Below are positions 1 to 7,753 of a stretch of 33,690 bases of DNA, in pieces. The stretch is taken from the NCBI RefSeq assembly GCF_000355905.1, contig NZ_APLF01000020.1:1-33690 (forward strand), written 5' to 3'. The notes beneath the pieces were generated by a model, which ran no database searches, was not told where the DNA came from, and saw only the letters and a list, made by a program, of their open reading frames with translations. Both the position numbers and the translations under genes were made by a program. Source of the DNA: Psychroflexus gondwanensis ACAM 44. GTDB lineage: Bacteria; Bacteroidota; Bacteroidia; Flavobacteriales; Flavobacteriaceae. Numbering within the stretch: position 1 is the stretch's first letter; every line of letters begins with the position of its first letter.

Positions 1-31
1 CGTTTTTTTGATTTATTTTTTTTCCAAAAAC

Positions 32-550
32 TTATAACAATTTCAACATCACAAAATTAGGATTGGAATGTTGGTCACTTATTTTGAAGTTGTGATCGCC
101 AATGATTTTAAAATTATTTTTTTCATAAAACTTTAGTCCATTCTCGTTTTCTGTCCATACAAATAGCCAAAAGGCTTTTTGATGATGCGTTCTAGCGATT
201 TCTATATTGTGTTTTAGAAGTTCTTTGCCAAGACCATATCCGTAAAAATCTTTTAAAAGATAAAGTCTTTCAAATTTAGCTATTGGTGAGATCTCTGTAA
301 GAGGATGAGGTTGGTCTACGATTAATTTGGAATAACCAGCCAGTTGGTTGTCAAAAACTATTTTAAAGAAGTAGATATTGGGATCATTAAGAGCTTTTAA
401 TAGCGCGCGGGTGTTGAAGTGATCATCGATATAGTCTTGAATATCAGTTGCAGTGGCACTATGTCCATGGGATTCTATAAAGGTATTTTGGCTTAACTCT
501 GCGAGAGATTCAACTTCAGAGGAACTAAAAGGTTTTATGCTTATCTGCAT
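32..550 (-). CDS. GNAT-family N-acetyltransferase
   Basis: A 172-residue protein that should transfer an acetyl group from acetyl-CoA to an amine; the substrate cannot be read from the sequence. The GNAT fold is supported by the central strand ending in ERLYLLKDFYGYGLGKEL, where YGYGLGK is the acetyl-CoA pyrophosphate-binding loop (motif A), and by the C-terminal NENGLKFYEKNNFKIIG, the usual motif B with Tyr near the CoA thiol. The frame is open to a TTG at 568, but the ATG at 550 (MQISIKPFSS) is a more natural start and begins directly with the first beta strand. It diverges from the MBL-fold gene and the two share a 103-bp intergenic region. Family is clear; function is generic. Confidence 0.88.
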   Translation of the reverse strand: MQISIKPFSSSEVESLAELSQNTFIESHGHSATATDIQDYIDDHFNTRALLKALNDPNIYFFKIVFDNQLAGYSKLIVDQPHPLTEISPIAKFERLYLLKDFYGYGLGKELLKHNIEIARTHHQKAFWLFVWTENENGLKFYEKNNFKIIGDHNFKISDQHSNPNFVMLKLL

Positions 551-612
551 CTTTTGATTTTTCTGCAAATAAAAGCAATAGCATCAATTTATCTTCATAA
601 TAAAAGTTGAAT

Positions 613-620
613 TATCTTTG
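613..620 (+). promoter_or_regulatory. Putative Bacteroidota -7 promoter element (TAnnTTTG)
   Basis: TATCTTTG lies 33 bp upstream of the ATG at 654 and matches the TAnnTTTG -7 consensus of Bacteroidota housekeeping promoters. It overlaps the alternative TTG start at 618, which argues that translation begins at 654 rather than 618. No clear -33 TTTG was found. Confidence 0.45.
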
Positions 621-653
621 AACATCAAGTTCATTAAAAACAAAATCAGAATA

Positions 654-1409
654 ATGACTTATCATCACCTTAGAAACGCCACTGCTGTTATCGAAACAGA
701 AACTGAGTATATCTTAGTAGATCCTATGCTTGGCGAAGTGGGGAGTATAGAAGCATTTACTTACAAACGTTTTCCGCCCCTTAGGAATCCTTTAGTCGCT
801 TTACCAGATCAAGCCTCAGGCGTATTAGATAAAACCACGCATGCCCTGATTACTCACCAACATGCAGACCACCTCGATGAAGCTGGAATCGATTTTTTAA
901 AAGAAAGACACATCCCTATAACTTGCAGTCGGTTGGATGCGGATGCTCTTAAGTCCAAAGGTTTGCATGTCGTCCAAGAATTGGAGTATAACAAAGCCGT
1001 TTCTTTTCTGGGAGGAACTATCCAAGGCATTCCTGCTACTCATGGTTATGGGAAAGTAGCTGAATTGATGGGGAACGTGATGGGATTTTTTATAGAATTG
1101 CCGAATGAACCCAGTCTGTATTTAAGTTCGGATACAATTTACACTCAAGACGTTAAGGACATTATATCCAAAAAAGAACCTGATGTGAGTGTGATCCCCT
1201 GTGGGTCTGCTCAACTCGATGAGCACGAACCAATTTTGATGACTATGGTGGATATTTTAAAATTTGTGGAGGATTGCAAAGGTCAAGTGATTTGTAACCA
1301 TTTGGAAGCCCTAAATCATTGCCCCACTCAGCGAAAGAACCTTAAAAATAATATAACTTTGGATACCGTATGGATTCCTGAAGATGGAGCAAAAAAAGAT
1401 TATACTTAA
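654..1409 (+). CDS. MBL-fold metallo-hydrolase (UlaG/RomA-like)
   Basis: A 251-residue cytoplasmic metallo-beta-lactamase-fold hydrolase. The metal-binding signature HQHADH occupies residues 68-73 from this start, and further metal ligands are likely His in ATHGYG and Asp in LSSDTIY. The opening strands (HHLRNATAVIETE, ILVDPMLG) match the UlaG/RomA-like branch, in which the family includes lactonases and other esterases; the substrate here is unknown. The frame also opens at a TTG at 618, but that codon lies inside a promoter-like TATCTTTG, so the ATG at 654 is preferred. It diverges from the GNAT gene and is followed after 57 bp by the alpha/beta hydrolase. Confidence 0.88.
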   Translation: MTYHHLRNATAVIETETEYILVDPMLGEVGSIEAFTYKRFPPLRNPLVALPDQASGVLDKTTHALITHQHADHLDEAGIDFLKERHIPITCSRLDADALKSKGLHVVQELEYNKAVSFLGGTIQGIPATHGYGKVAELMGNVMGFFIELPNEPSLYLSSDTIYTQDVKDIISKKEPDVSVIPCGSAQLDEHEPILMTMVDILKFVEDCKGQVICNHLEALNHCPTQRKNLKNNITLDTVWIPEDGAKKDYT

Positions 1410-1466
1410 TTTCTGTTGAAATCAAATTTAGAATAGTAACCGAATCTTCAAATAAAATAAATTCCT

Positions 1467-2834
1467 ATGAAAACATTTTATACTTTCTTATTAACTATAG
1501 TTTTATCCTCAGTTGCTTTATCTCAAGACATTACGGGAGACTGGCAAGGTGAGTTGAAGTTTCAAGGGAATGCCCTTGGAATCAATTTTCATATTAATAA
1601 AACAGAAAATGGATTTGCTTCAACTATGGATGTTCCTTTACAAGGTGTAGAGGGGTATAAGTCAGACGCAACCACTTATATCGATTCTTTGTTAACCATT
1701 CAAATTAAGGAATTAGGCATTCAGTATCAGGGAAAATTGGCTCTAAAGGATACCATCGTTGGTAATTTTTCTCAAAATGGAATGTCTTTCAAACTCAATC
1801 TTAAAAGAGGAAACAATCTTCCGAATAGACCACAGGAACCAAAGCCTCCGTATGATTATGTGATTAAGGAGGTGAGCTACAAAAGCACAACTGATGATGT
1901 TGTTTTGGCCGGGACACTTAGCTTACCAAAAGGAGATGGCCCATTTCCTGCTGTAATGCTTTTGAGTGGCAGTGGACCTCAAGATAGGAATAGCAGCATA
2001 TTTGGTCATAAGCCATTTTTGCTTTTGGCTCATGAACTTACCCAAAGCGGGATTGCAGTTTTAAGATTCGATGAGCGAGGGGTAGGAGAGTCTGGAGGAC
2101 GAACGTCAGAAATGACCATGGCCACTCAAATGGGAGATGCACAAGCGGGCATCAATTATCTTTTATCCAACAATCAAATAAACAGGACTAAAATAGGCTT
2201 GTTAGGTCATAGTTTGGGAGGCATACTTGCCCCAAAACTTGCTATTGAAAACGACATTGACTTTTTAGTTTTACTGGCCGCTCCCGGCGTTAATGGTGAT
2301 GCGATGATGCTCAAGCAGCGCAAAGATCTCCTTAAACTAAGAGGAGCGACAGATAAACAAATAGAAGGGACCAATGGAATGTTGGCTAGCCTATACTCAG
2401 AACTAAGGAAGTCAAGTTTAGAAGATGAAGCTCTCAAAACTGAATTGCAAAAAAAATTAGCAATCAAGTATGAAACCACTTTACCCGTGAAGGAGCTTAA
2501 CGAGATGGTAAATTCTATTGTCGATAATGAAGAGTTGATGGCGATCCTTAAATCTAGTCCTGCCAATTACTTCCAAAAAGTATCTTGTCCTGTACTTGCC
2601 CTTAATGGGAGTAAAGACTTTCAAGTGTCTGCCAAAGAGAATTTAGCAGCTATTGAGAAAGCTTTGAGTGATGGCGGTAATACGGCCATTGAAACTCACG
2701 AGCTAGAGGGTTTAAATCACCTCTTCCAAGACAGCGATACAGGAGATATTTCAGAATATCAAGTTATAGAACAAACGATGTCTCCGGAGGTTTTAAGATT
2801 GATTACAGAATGGGTTTCGAACATCGTAAACTAG
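1467..2834 (+). CDS. Secreted alpha/beta hydrolase with N-terminal beta domain
   Basis: A 455-residue exported serine hydrolase. Residues 1-19 form a signal peptide ending ALSQ. Residues about 22-120 are a beta-rich, lipocalin-like domain (GDWQGEL, GNFSQNG). The catalytic domain follows, with the nucleophile elbow GHSLGG (Ser249), an upstream RFDERGVGES oxyanion-region motif, Asp384 in NGSKDFQV and His418 in GLNHLFQ, giving a full Ser-Asp-His triad. Family members are esterases or peptidases; the substrate is not evident. It starts at an ATG with no strong ribosome-binding site, as is usual in this phylum. It is probably an independent unit or loosely co-transcribed with the MBL gene upstream. 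Confidence 0.9.
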   Translation: MKTFYTFLLTIVLSSVALSQDITGDWQGELKFQGNALGINFHINKTENGFASTMDVPLQGVEGYKSDATTYIDSLLTIQIKELGIQYQGKLALKDTIVGNFSQNGMSFKLNLKRGNNLPNRPQEPKPPYDYVIKEVSYKSTTDDVVLAGTLSLPKGDGPFPAVMLLSGSGPQDRNSSIFGHKPFLLLAHELTQSGIAVLRFDERGVGESGGRTSEMTMATQMGDAQAGINYLLSNNQINRTKIGLLGHSLGGILAPKLAIENDIDFLVLLAAPGVNGDAMMLKQRKDLLKLRGATDKQIEGTNGMLASLYSELRKSSLEDEALKTELQKKLAIKYETTLPVKELNEMVNSIVDNEELMAILKSSPANYFQKVSCPVLALNGSKDFQVSAKENLAAIEKALSDGGNTAIETHELEGLNHLFQDSDTGDISEYQVIEQTMSPEVLRLITEWVSNIVN

Positions 2835-3015
2835 GAGCTACTTATTTTTCTATTCGCTTCTAGGTAGGAAAGTTAAAAATTGATTAATCGATTATTTTAA
2901 AATGTTCAAATTTTAAAAAGTCGTTTGCTTAGGTATAAAGTAAATCTCGAGTAACAATTGTTACGGTTAAGCTTTTAAATAAAGGTTAATTTAGTAATGT
3001 TAAATCCTATAAAAC

Positions 3016-4377
3016 TTGAGAACCACTTTATTTATTTCTCTTCTGCTGCTTGTTTTTTTAAATGGGTTCTCTCAAAGTTCAAAAGAGTTAGATAGCCTTT
3101 CTGTATTTCAAGATATCTTTGATAGTTCTTCTGTTGAGGGTGAACTTCGTAATTTCACAATGGCAACCTATAATCGGGGTAGCCTTCAAGATTATTCAAC
3201 TAACGCGACGGGTGGTACAGTAAAAATCAAAACCAAAAATTTTAAAGGATTTGAGGCTGGAATGCAAACCAGTTTCACTTATAAAACAATTGGAAACGAT
3301 CTCAACGCAGTTGATCCAATTGCAGGAAGGGGAGACAAGTGGGAGCTTGAGCTCTATGACATTTTTAATAAAGGAGAATTTGAACATCTCATAAGGTTAG
3401 ATGAGCTTTATCTTCAATACAACTTTGGCAAGAGCTACTTAGCCTATGGTAAAATCAAAACAGAATATACAAGGCTTATTAACGCCAGTGACGGCCGTAT
3501 GAATCGGTTTGCACATCAAGGGGCTTGGTTACACCTCAATTTTGATTCTCCCCATAAGTTAGATTTAGCTTGGCTAAATCGATTTTCACCTAGGTCATCT
3601 TACGATTGGTTCGATTTTGATGAGGCCTTTGGTCTTGTCAATCAGGGCTTTCAGCCCAATGGAGAAGCTGCTATTTACAAAGGCTTTTATCCTACCCAAG
3701 GCGTTGCCATTTTCAATTATGGATACATTAATCATAATTTCAACTTTCATGTTTATAATTTTCTGTTCGATAAAATCAGTAATATCGTGTGGCTAGAAGC
3801 CGACTACGATTACAAGACATATAAACTTGGCCTACAATATGCACATTCTCAAGCTTTATCTTACGGAGAACAACTCGATGAGGTAAACCGATATATGCAG
3901 CCAGATGAAAGAGCAAATGTGTTAAGTTCTAAGCTGAGTTGGTTTACCCCAAAATGGGAAGTAAGCGCTGCCTATACAAAAGCTTTTGATACTGGTCGAT
4001 TTTTGTTTCCAAAAGAGTTGGGTCGAGATCATTTTTATACCTCTATCCCTCGGTCAAGATTGGAAGGTCTTGGCGGTGTGGATGTGTTTACCTTGAGAGT
4101 TGATTACCAACTCTCAAAACCCAACCTCCATTTTGGTGTTAGTTATCAAGATCTTAGCGGTGCCGAAGTCCAACGTTTTCAGCTCAACAAATACAATATC
4201 GATAGTACCAGACAATTCAACACCCAAATCACATTCGAGCCAGAAGGATTTTTTAAAGGCCTCCATTTAGATTTGCTTTGGGTTTACCGAACTAATAAGA
4301 CTAATGAACAACAAGACTTATTTTTTAATAGGAGTAACTTTCATCAAATCAATTTAGTCACCAATTTTTACTTCTGA
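3016..4377 (+). CDS. Putative outer-membrane porin, beta-barrel
   Basis: A 453-residue probable outer-membrane barrel. It opens with a signal peptide (RTTLFISLLLLVFLNGFSQ), then has a long series of amphipathic alternating strands rich in Tyr, Trp and Phe and ends NLVTNFYF, the terminal aromatic that marks barrels for BAM-assisted insertion. The start must be the TTG at 3016: an in-frame TAA lies at 3010 and no ATG precedes the signal peptide. It resembles Bacteroidota alginate-export or putative porin families, but the solute cannot be named. It is a single gene with 181 bp of empty sequence upstream. Confidence 0.75.
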   Translation: MRTTLFISLLLLVFLNGFSQSSKELDSLSVFQDIFDSSSVEGELRNFTMATYNRGSLQDYSTNATGGTVKIKTKNFKGFEAGMQTSFTYKTIGNDLNAVDPIAGRGDKWELELYDIFNKGEFEHLIRLDELYLQYNFGKSYLAYGKIKTEYTRLINASDGRMNRFAHQGAWLHLNFDSPHKLDLAWLNRFSPRSSYDWFDFDEAFGLVNQGFQPNGEAAIYKGFYPTQGVAIFNYGYINHNFNFHVYNFLFDKISNIVWLEADYDYKTYKLGLQYAHSQALSYGEQLDEVNRYMQPDERANVLSSKLSWFTPKWEVSAAYTKAFDTGRFLFPKELGRDHFYTSIPRSRLEGLGGVDVFTLRVDYQLSKPNLHFGVSYQDLSGAEVQRFQLNKYNIDSTRQFNTQITFEPEGFFKGLHLDLLWVYRTNKTNEQQDLFFNRSNFHQINLVTNFYF

Positions 4378-4477
4378 ACTTATTTTAAGGGTGACAACTT
4401 TCCGTAATTCATTTAATGATGAATAATAGATTAAAATTATTTATCATATCAATTAAATTTTTTTAAATAAATATTAT

Positions 4478-4500
4478 CCTTAATACTCCTTAATACTCCT
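4478..4500. repeat. Short tandem repeat of a 10-bp unit
   Basis: Two copies of TAATACTCCT sit in tandem (4481-4500), preceded by a matching CCT, in the AT-rich leader of the lipoprotein gene 54 bp downstream. It may be neutral slippage or spaced regulatory half-sites. Confidence 0.5.
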
Positions 4501-4553
4501 AAATATGGAAAATTGGTATATTTTTATCAAGATTTATTTAAAAAAAACCATCG

Positions 4554-5075
4554 ATGTATCATAATTTAAAAATGGCAGGAAGTTCTTTACTTCTAATTTG
4601 TTTTATGTTTTCATGTTCTGTAAATACTGAAAAGCATGAAATCACAACACCCGTTCTCGATCTAAAAGCTGTGGGTCCTCTTTTTGAAGGGTCAAACACT
4701 GCAACGGCGACTTGGGAATTCACTTTGGAAGATCTATTTCCAAACCTTGAAGAAAATATCAAAATTGAAAAGGCGAAAGTAAAATCAATCCAAATTCAGA
4801 CTCGTGAGGGAATGGATTTTCCAAAGATTGGAAAAATGGTAATTGAAATGAAATCTAAGTATACCGATATGACTAAGATTGGACTTTTAGACGATAATAT
4901 CCAACCCAATAAAAAATACACTTTTCAAGTGGCAGATGAGCAAGAAGATTTGCAAACAGCAATTTCAGACGAGCGTATCACTTTTGTTGGAGATTTTGAC
5001 ATGCTAGAAGATGAATATTACGAAGATGTTATCTTCGATTTGCAAGTGACTTTAGAAATTGAAACCAGAAATTAA
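4554..5075 (+). CDS. Hypothetical lipoprotein
   Basis: A 173-residue predicted lipoprotein of unknown function. Residues 1-21 form a signal peptide with the lipobox-like FMFSC, so Cys21 would be lipidated. The mature part is acidic and strand-rich (TATWEFTLEDLF, IQIQTREGMDFP, VIFDLQVTLEI) with no recognised catalytic motif; a beta-sandwich is likely. A second possible start is the ATG at 4572 (MAGSSLL); I keep 4554 because its Lys gives the signal peptide a positive n-region. Its last codons lie only 16 bp before the DUF2147 gene, so the two are probably co-transcribed. Confidence 0.7.
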   Translation: MYHNLKMAGSSLLLICFMFSCSVNTEKHEITTPVLDLKAVGPLFEGSNTATATWEFTLEDLFPNLEENIKIEKAKVKSIQIQTREGMDFPKIGKMVIEMKSKYTDMTKIGLLDDNIQPNKKYTFQVADEQEDLQTAISDERITFVGDFDMLEDEYYEDVIFDLQVTLEIETRN

Positions 5076-5091
5076 TTTAATACTGAAAACT

Positions 5092-5538
5092 ATGAAGACT
5101 AAGCTTTTTTTGATCACATTTTGTTTACTAGGATACTTTAGTTTTGCCCAAGAAGCAGTCGATATTGTTGGTGTATGGGAGCCAGGACACGGTAAGGCAA
5201 AGGTAAAGATCGATAAGATTGATGATAAATTTTACGGAAAAATCGTTTGGCTAAAAGAGCCTATCGATCCAGCTACTGGAGAACCTAAAGTAGATAAAAA
5301 TAATCCAGATGAAAGTATGCAAAGTGCACCTTTGCGTGGTTACCGTATTTTAAAAGATTTTGAGTATCAAGGTGAGGGAATATGGGAAGAAGGTACTATT
5401 TATGATCCAGAAAATGGAACAAGCTATAGCTGTATAATTACTATGATAGATGAAAACACCTTGGATATAAGAGGTTATGTGGGCGTAAAAACCTTTGGTA
5501 GAACAGACACTTGGAGAAGACTTACCAGAAAAAAATAA
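5092..5538 (+). CDS. DUF2147 family secreted protein
   Basis: A 148-residue exported protein. The signal peptide ends YFSFAQ, and the rest is the DUF2147 fold: VGVWEPG at the start, KIVWLKEP, the D/N-rich loop after DPATGEP, SAPLRGYRILKDF, and the closing DIRGYVGVKTFGRTDTW. In characterised bacteria DUF2147 proteins are periplasmic and their role is not established. The frame remains open upstream to a TTG at 5059, but only the ATG at 5092 gives a clean signal peptide. It follows the lipoprotein gene closely and precedes the barrel gene by 70 bp, suggesting an envelope-related operon. Confidence 0.88.
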   Translation: MKTKLFLITFCLLGYFSFAQEAVDIVGVWEPGHGKAKVKIDKIDDKFYGKIVWLKEPIDPATGEPKVDKNNPDESMQSAPLRGYRILKDFEYQGEGIWEEGTIYDPENGTSYSCIITMIDENTLDIRGYVGVKTFGRTDTWRRLTRKK

Positions 5539-5608
5539 CAATACATTTAAGTATTAAGTTGTTGAGGTCATGACCTTTGCGACGTATTTACTTGTTAACC
5601 ATAAACAT

Positions 5609-6754
5609 ATGAATCACAATTACAAAATTTTTGCACTGCTTGTACTTTTTGGGTTTGGCATACATACAATTCAGGCTCAAGATGATGAAGAAGATTATAG
5701 TAAGTATGATGATTTTGAATTGGAAGATGACACTCCTGTAAAACGTTATGCTAGTCCTAAAATTTCTGGAATGAGCCCCCAAAAATTTATAGGGGTGAGT
5801 TTTGATGCTCAAATGCCTTACGACTATGAGTTTTCAAAGGTCACCTTTCCTCAATCTCTTGACAACGGTTTTGATGTCGATGAGGAAAATCCAGCTATTA
5901 ACGAAACTGGGCGAGCTAGATTCACTGGCGGTTTCAGATTGAATACCAACATCCCTATCATTTCCAAAAGTAGTTTTGTTTGGCAATCGGGAATTAATTT
6001 TACGGATACACGTTATAACATCAGAGAAAATTTGAACTCTCCTCGGTCTCCAATACGTCTTCCAGATGGAACTGAAGCAAGAAGTTTAGGTCGTATTTTA
6101 AACGAGGACGGTCTTCGAAATATCAACTGGACCAATACTTTATTTTTTCCTTTGAATGAGACAGAATTTATAGTGTTTCAAACTCAGATGGATTTGAGCG
6201 GTAATTACGGCTTGGATGAATTTCAATCTTTGAGCACTATAAGATATAGTGCAGCCGCCGTCTATGGAAGACGGGTGAACGATTATTTCCGATGGGGAGT
6301 AGGTGTATCTAGAACATATAGAGTCGGAAATCTTAATTATGTGCCTGTCATCATGTTTGATTGGACTTCTGAAAATAAAAAATGGGGAACCGAAATCTTA
6401 TTTCCAGCCCGAGCTTATCTGCGTTATAACATCAACCAAAACTCACTCCTTCTTGCAGGATTCGATCTAGAGGGTCAAAGTTACCGTATAGATGAGTATT
6501 CTGTGAATGGGAATTCTTATGAAATACGAAGAGGGGAAGTTAGACCTAAATTGGAATTTCAAACTAAAATTTCAGGATACATCTGGGCAAGTGTCCAAGC
6601 TGGATTCAGATACGATTGGTCTTATGATGCGGATGAATTAGATGGTGAGGGAGATTTTTTCAGAGGATTTTTCGGCGATCAGGATTTCGGAATGGTAAAT
6701 AGTTTAGAAAATCCTTTTTTCTTTAATGTAGGGCTTAATTTTGTAAGTCCATAA
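5609..6754 (+). CDS. Outer-membrane beta-barrel protein (DUF6268-like)
   Basis: A 381-residue probable outer-membrane barrel. It starts with a signal peptide (NHNYKIFALLVLFGFG, cleavage after IQAQ), then has a very acidic spacer (DDEEDYSKYDDFELEDD) and alternating aromatic strands such as FRWGVGVSRTYRVG and FNVGLNFVSP at the end. The layout matches the DUF6268 outer-membrane beta-barrel family as I remember it, and no function is known for that family. A start at 5570 is possible but adds 13 residues before the signal peptide, so 5609 is preferred. It is the last member of the 4554-6754 same-strand run of envelope genes. Confidence 0.72.
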   Translation: MNHNYKIFALLVLFGFGIHTIQAQDDEEDYSKYDDFELEDDTPVKRYASPKISGMSPQKFIGVSFDAQMPYDYEFSKVTFPQSLDNGFDVDEENPAINETGRARFTGGFRLNTNIPIISKSSFVWQSGINFTDTRYNIRENLNSPRSPIRLPDGTEARSLGRILNEDGLRNINWTNTLFFPLNETEFIVFQTQMDLSGNYGLDEFQSLSTIRYSAAAVYGRRVNDYFRWGVGVSRTYRVGNLNYVPVIMFDWTSENKKWGTEILFPARAYLRYNINQNSLLLAGFDLEGQSYRIDEYSVNGNSYEIRRGEVRPKLEFQTKISGYIWASVQAGFRYDWSYDADELDGEGDFFRGFFGDQDFGMVNSLENPFFFNVGLNFVSP

Positions 6755-6881
6755 GGTATGATAGTAGTACTTTAATAGCGGCTTTAGAGTTGATGTTTAG
6801 TCTATAATTGTATGGGTTATCCAAACCATTGAAGTCCTTATTTTTGACTAAATTTAGAGGTCAAACCTAATTACAGAACCG

Positions 6882-7613
6882 ATGAAACGTATACTCTCTT
6901 TATGTGTCATTTTTTTAAGTCTGTTTATTTCAACGGCTCAAACAATGGAAGGAGCTTGGAAGCTGACTTATCTAGACGGGGAGGCAATAACCAATCGAGA
7001 AGTTATAAAAATTGTTAAGGACGGTTATTTTGCTTTAGGGTCTAGGGATGTAGTGGACAATTCATTTCTAGGAGCCGCTGGAGGAGAATATCGCATTGAA
7101 AACGAAAAACTTATTGAAATTAGAGATTTTGATACTTATGACGATTCTAAGATTGGGATAGAACATCAGTACTTAATGACTTGGGTAAACGAAAGTCGTA
7201 TTCAACTTTCAAGTGCAAGCTCACAAAAGGTTTGGGAACGGGTCTCTGTAAATAATGACGATCTAGATGGCAATTGGGTCATTACGGGTCGACAACGTGA
7301 CGGAGAGATGAGGACAATGATACCTGGTGATAGGCGTACTATTAAAATTTTGGGAGGTGGCCGTTTTCAATGGATAGCGTTCAATTCTGCTACCAAAACT
7401 TTTGGAGCTAGTGGTGGTGGGACATACACTGCCCAAAATGGTATTTATACCGAACGTATTAGGTTTTTCTCTAAGGATAAAAATCGAGTAGGGGCAGATT
7501 TAGAATTTGACTATGAGGTTATAAATGGAGAATGGCACCATCGTGGAAATAGTTCCAAAGGACAGTCTATCTATGAAATATGGTCACCTTACCAAGAGGC
7601 TTATCAAAAATAA
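6882..7613 (+). CDS. Secreted protein with two lipocalin-like repeats
   Basis: A 243-residue exported protein: signal peptide 1-19 (cleavage after STAQ), then two similar modules. The first begins MEGAWKLTYLDGE (about residues 21-115) and the second LDGNWVITGRQRDGE (about 128-235). Each starts with the G-x-W strand typical of lipocalin-like folds and contains a VIKIVKDGYF / TIKILGGGRFQW strand. Ligand and role are unknown. A decayed second copy of this gene, lacking about 600 bp of its middle, lies at 11770-11895, so the gene was once part of a duplicated segment. Confidence 0.72.
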   Translation: MKRILSLCVIFLSLFISTAQTMEGAWKLTYLDGEAITNREVIKIVKDGYFALGSRDVVDNSFLGAAGGEYRIENEKLIEIRDFDTYDDSKIGIEHQYLMTWVNESRIQLSSASSQKVWERVSVNNDDLDGNWVITGRQRDGEMRTMIPGDRRTIKILGGGRFQWIAFNSATKTFGASGGGTYTAQNGIYTERIRFFSKDKNRVGADLEFDYEVINGEWHHRGNSSKGQSIYEIWSPYQEAYQK

Positions 7614-7668
7614 GTGTGATTTTTGGAAATGGCATTATTCCTGTTCTTGAATCAAATTTTCATCAATC

Positions 7669-7753
7669 TCAAACATCTACAGACCAACTATAGATTAATG
7701 AAGCGTCTCCACTAAAATCTTTCTGTCTATCTATTTCATAAATGTTTTTAAAT
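7669..7753 (-). pseudogene. 3' remnant of the gene at 11951-12523
   Basis: Read on the minus strand this encodes KFKNIYEIDRQKDFSGD...SWSVDV followed by TGA. It is nearly identical to the C-terminal end of the protein at 11951-12523; the visible changes include Glu to Lys and Val to Ile plus silent changes. The rest of the gene is absent and the remnant passes straight into the 3' end of the PAS-sensor gene. Together with the ruin at 11770-11895 it shows that the lipocalin-like gene and this gene once formed a convergent pair that was duplicated. Confidence 0.85.
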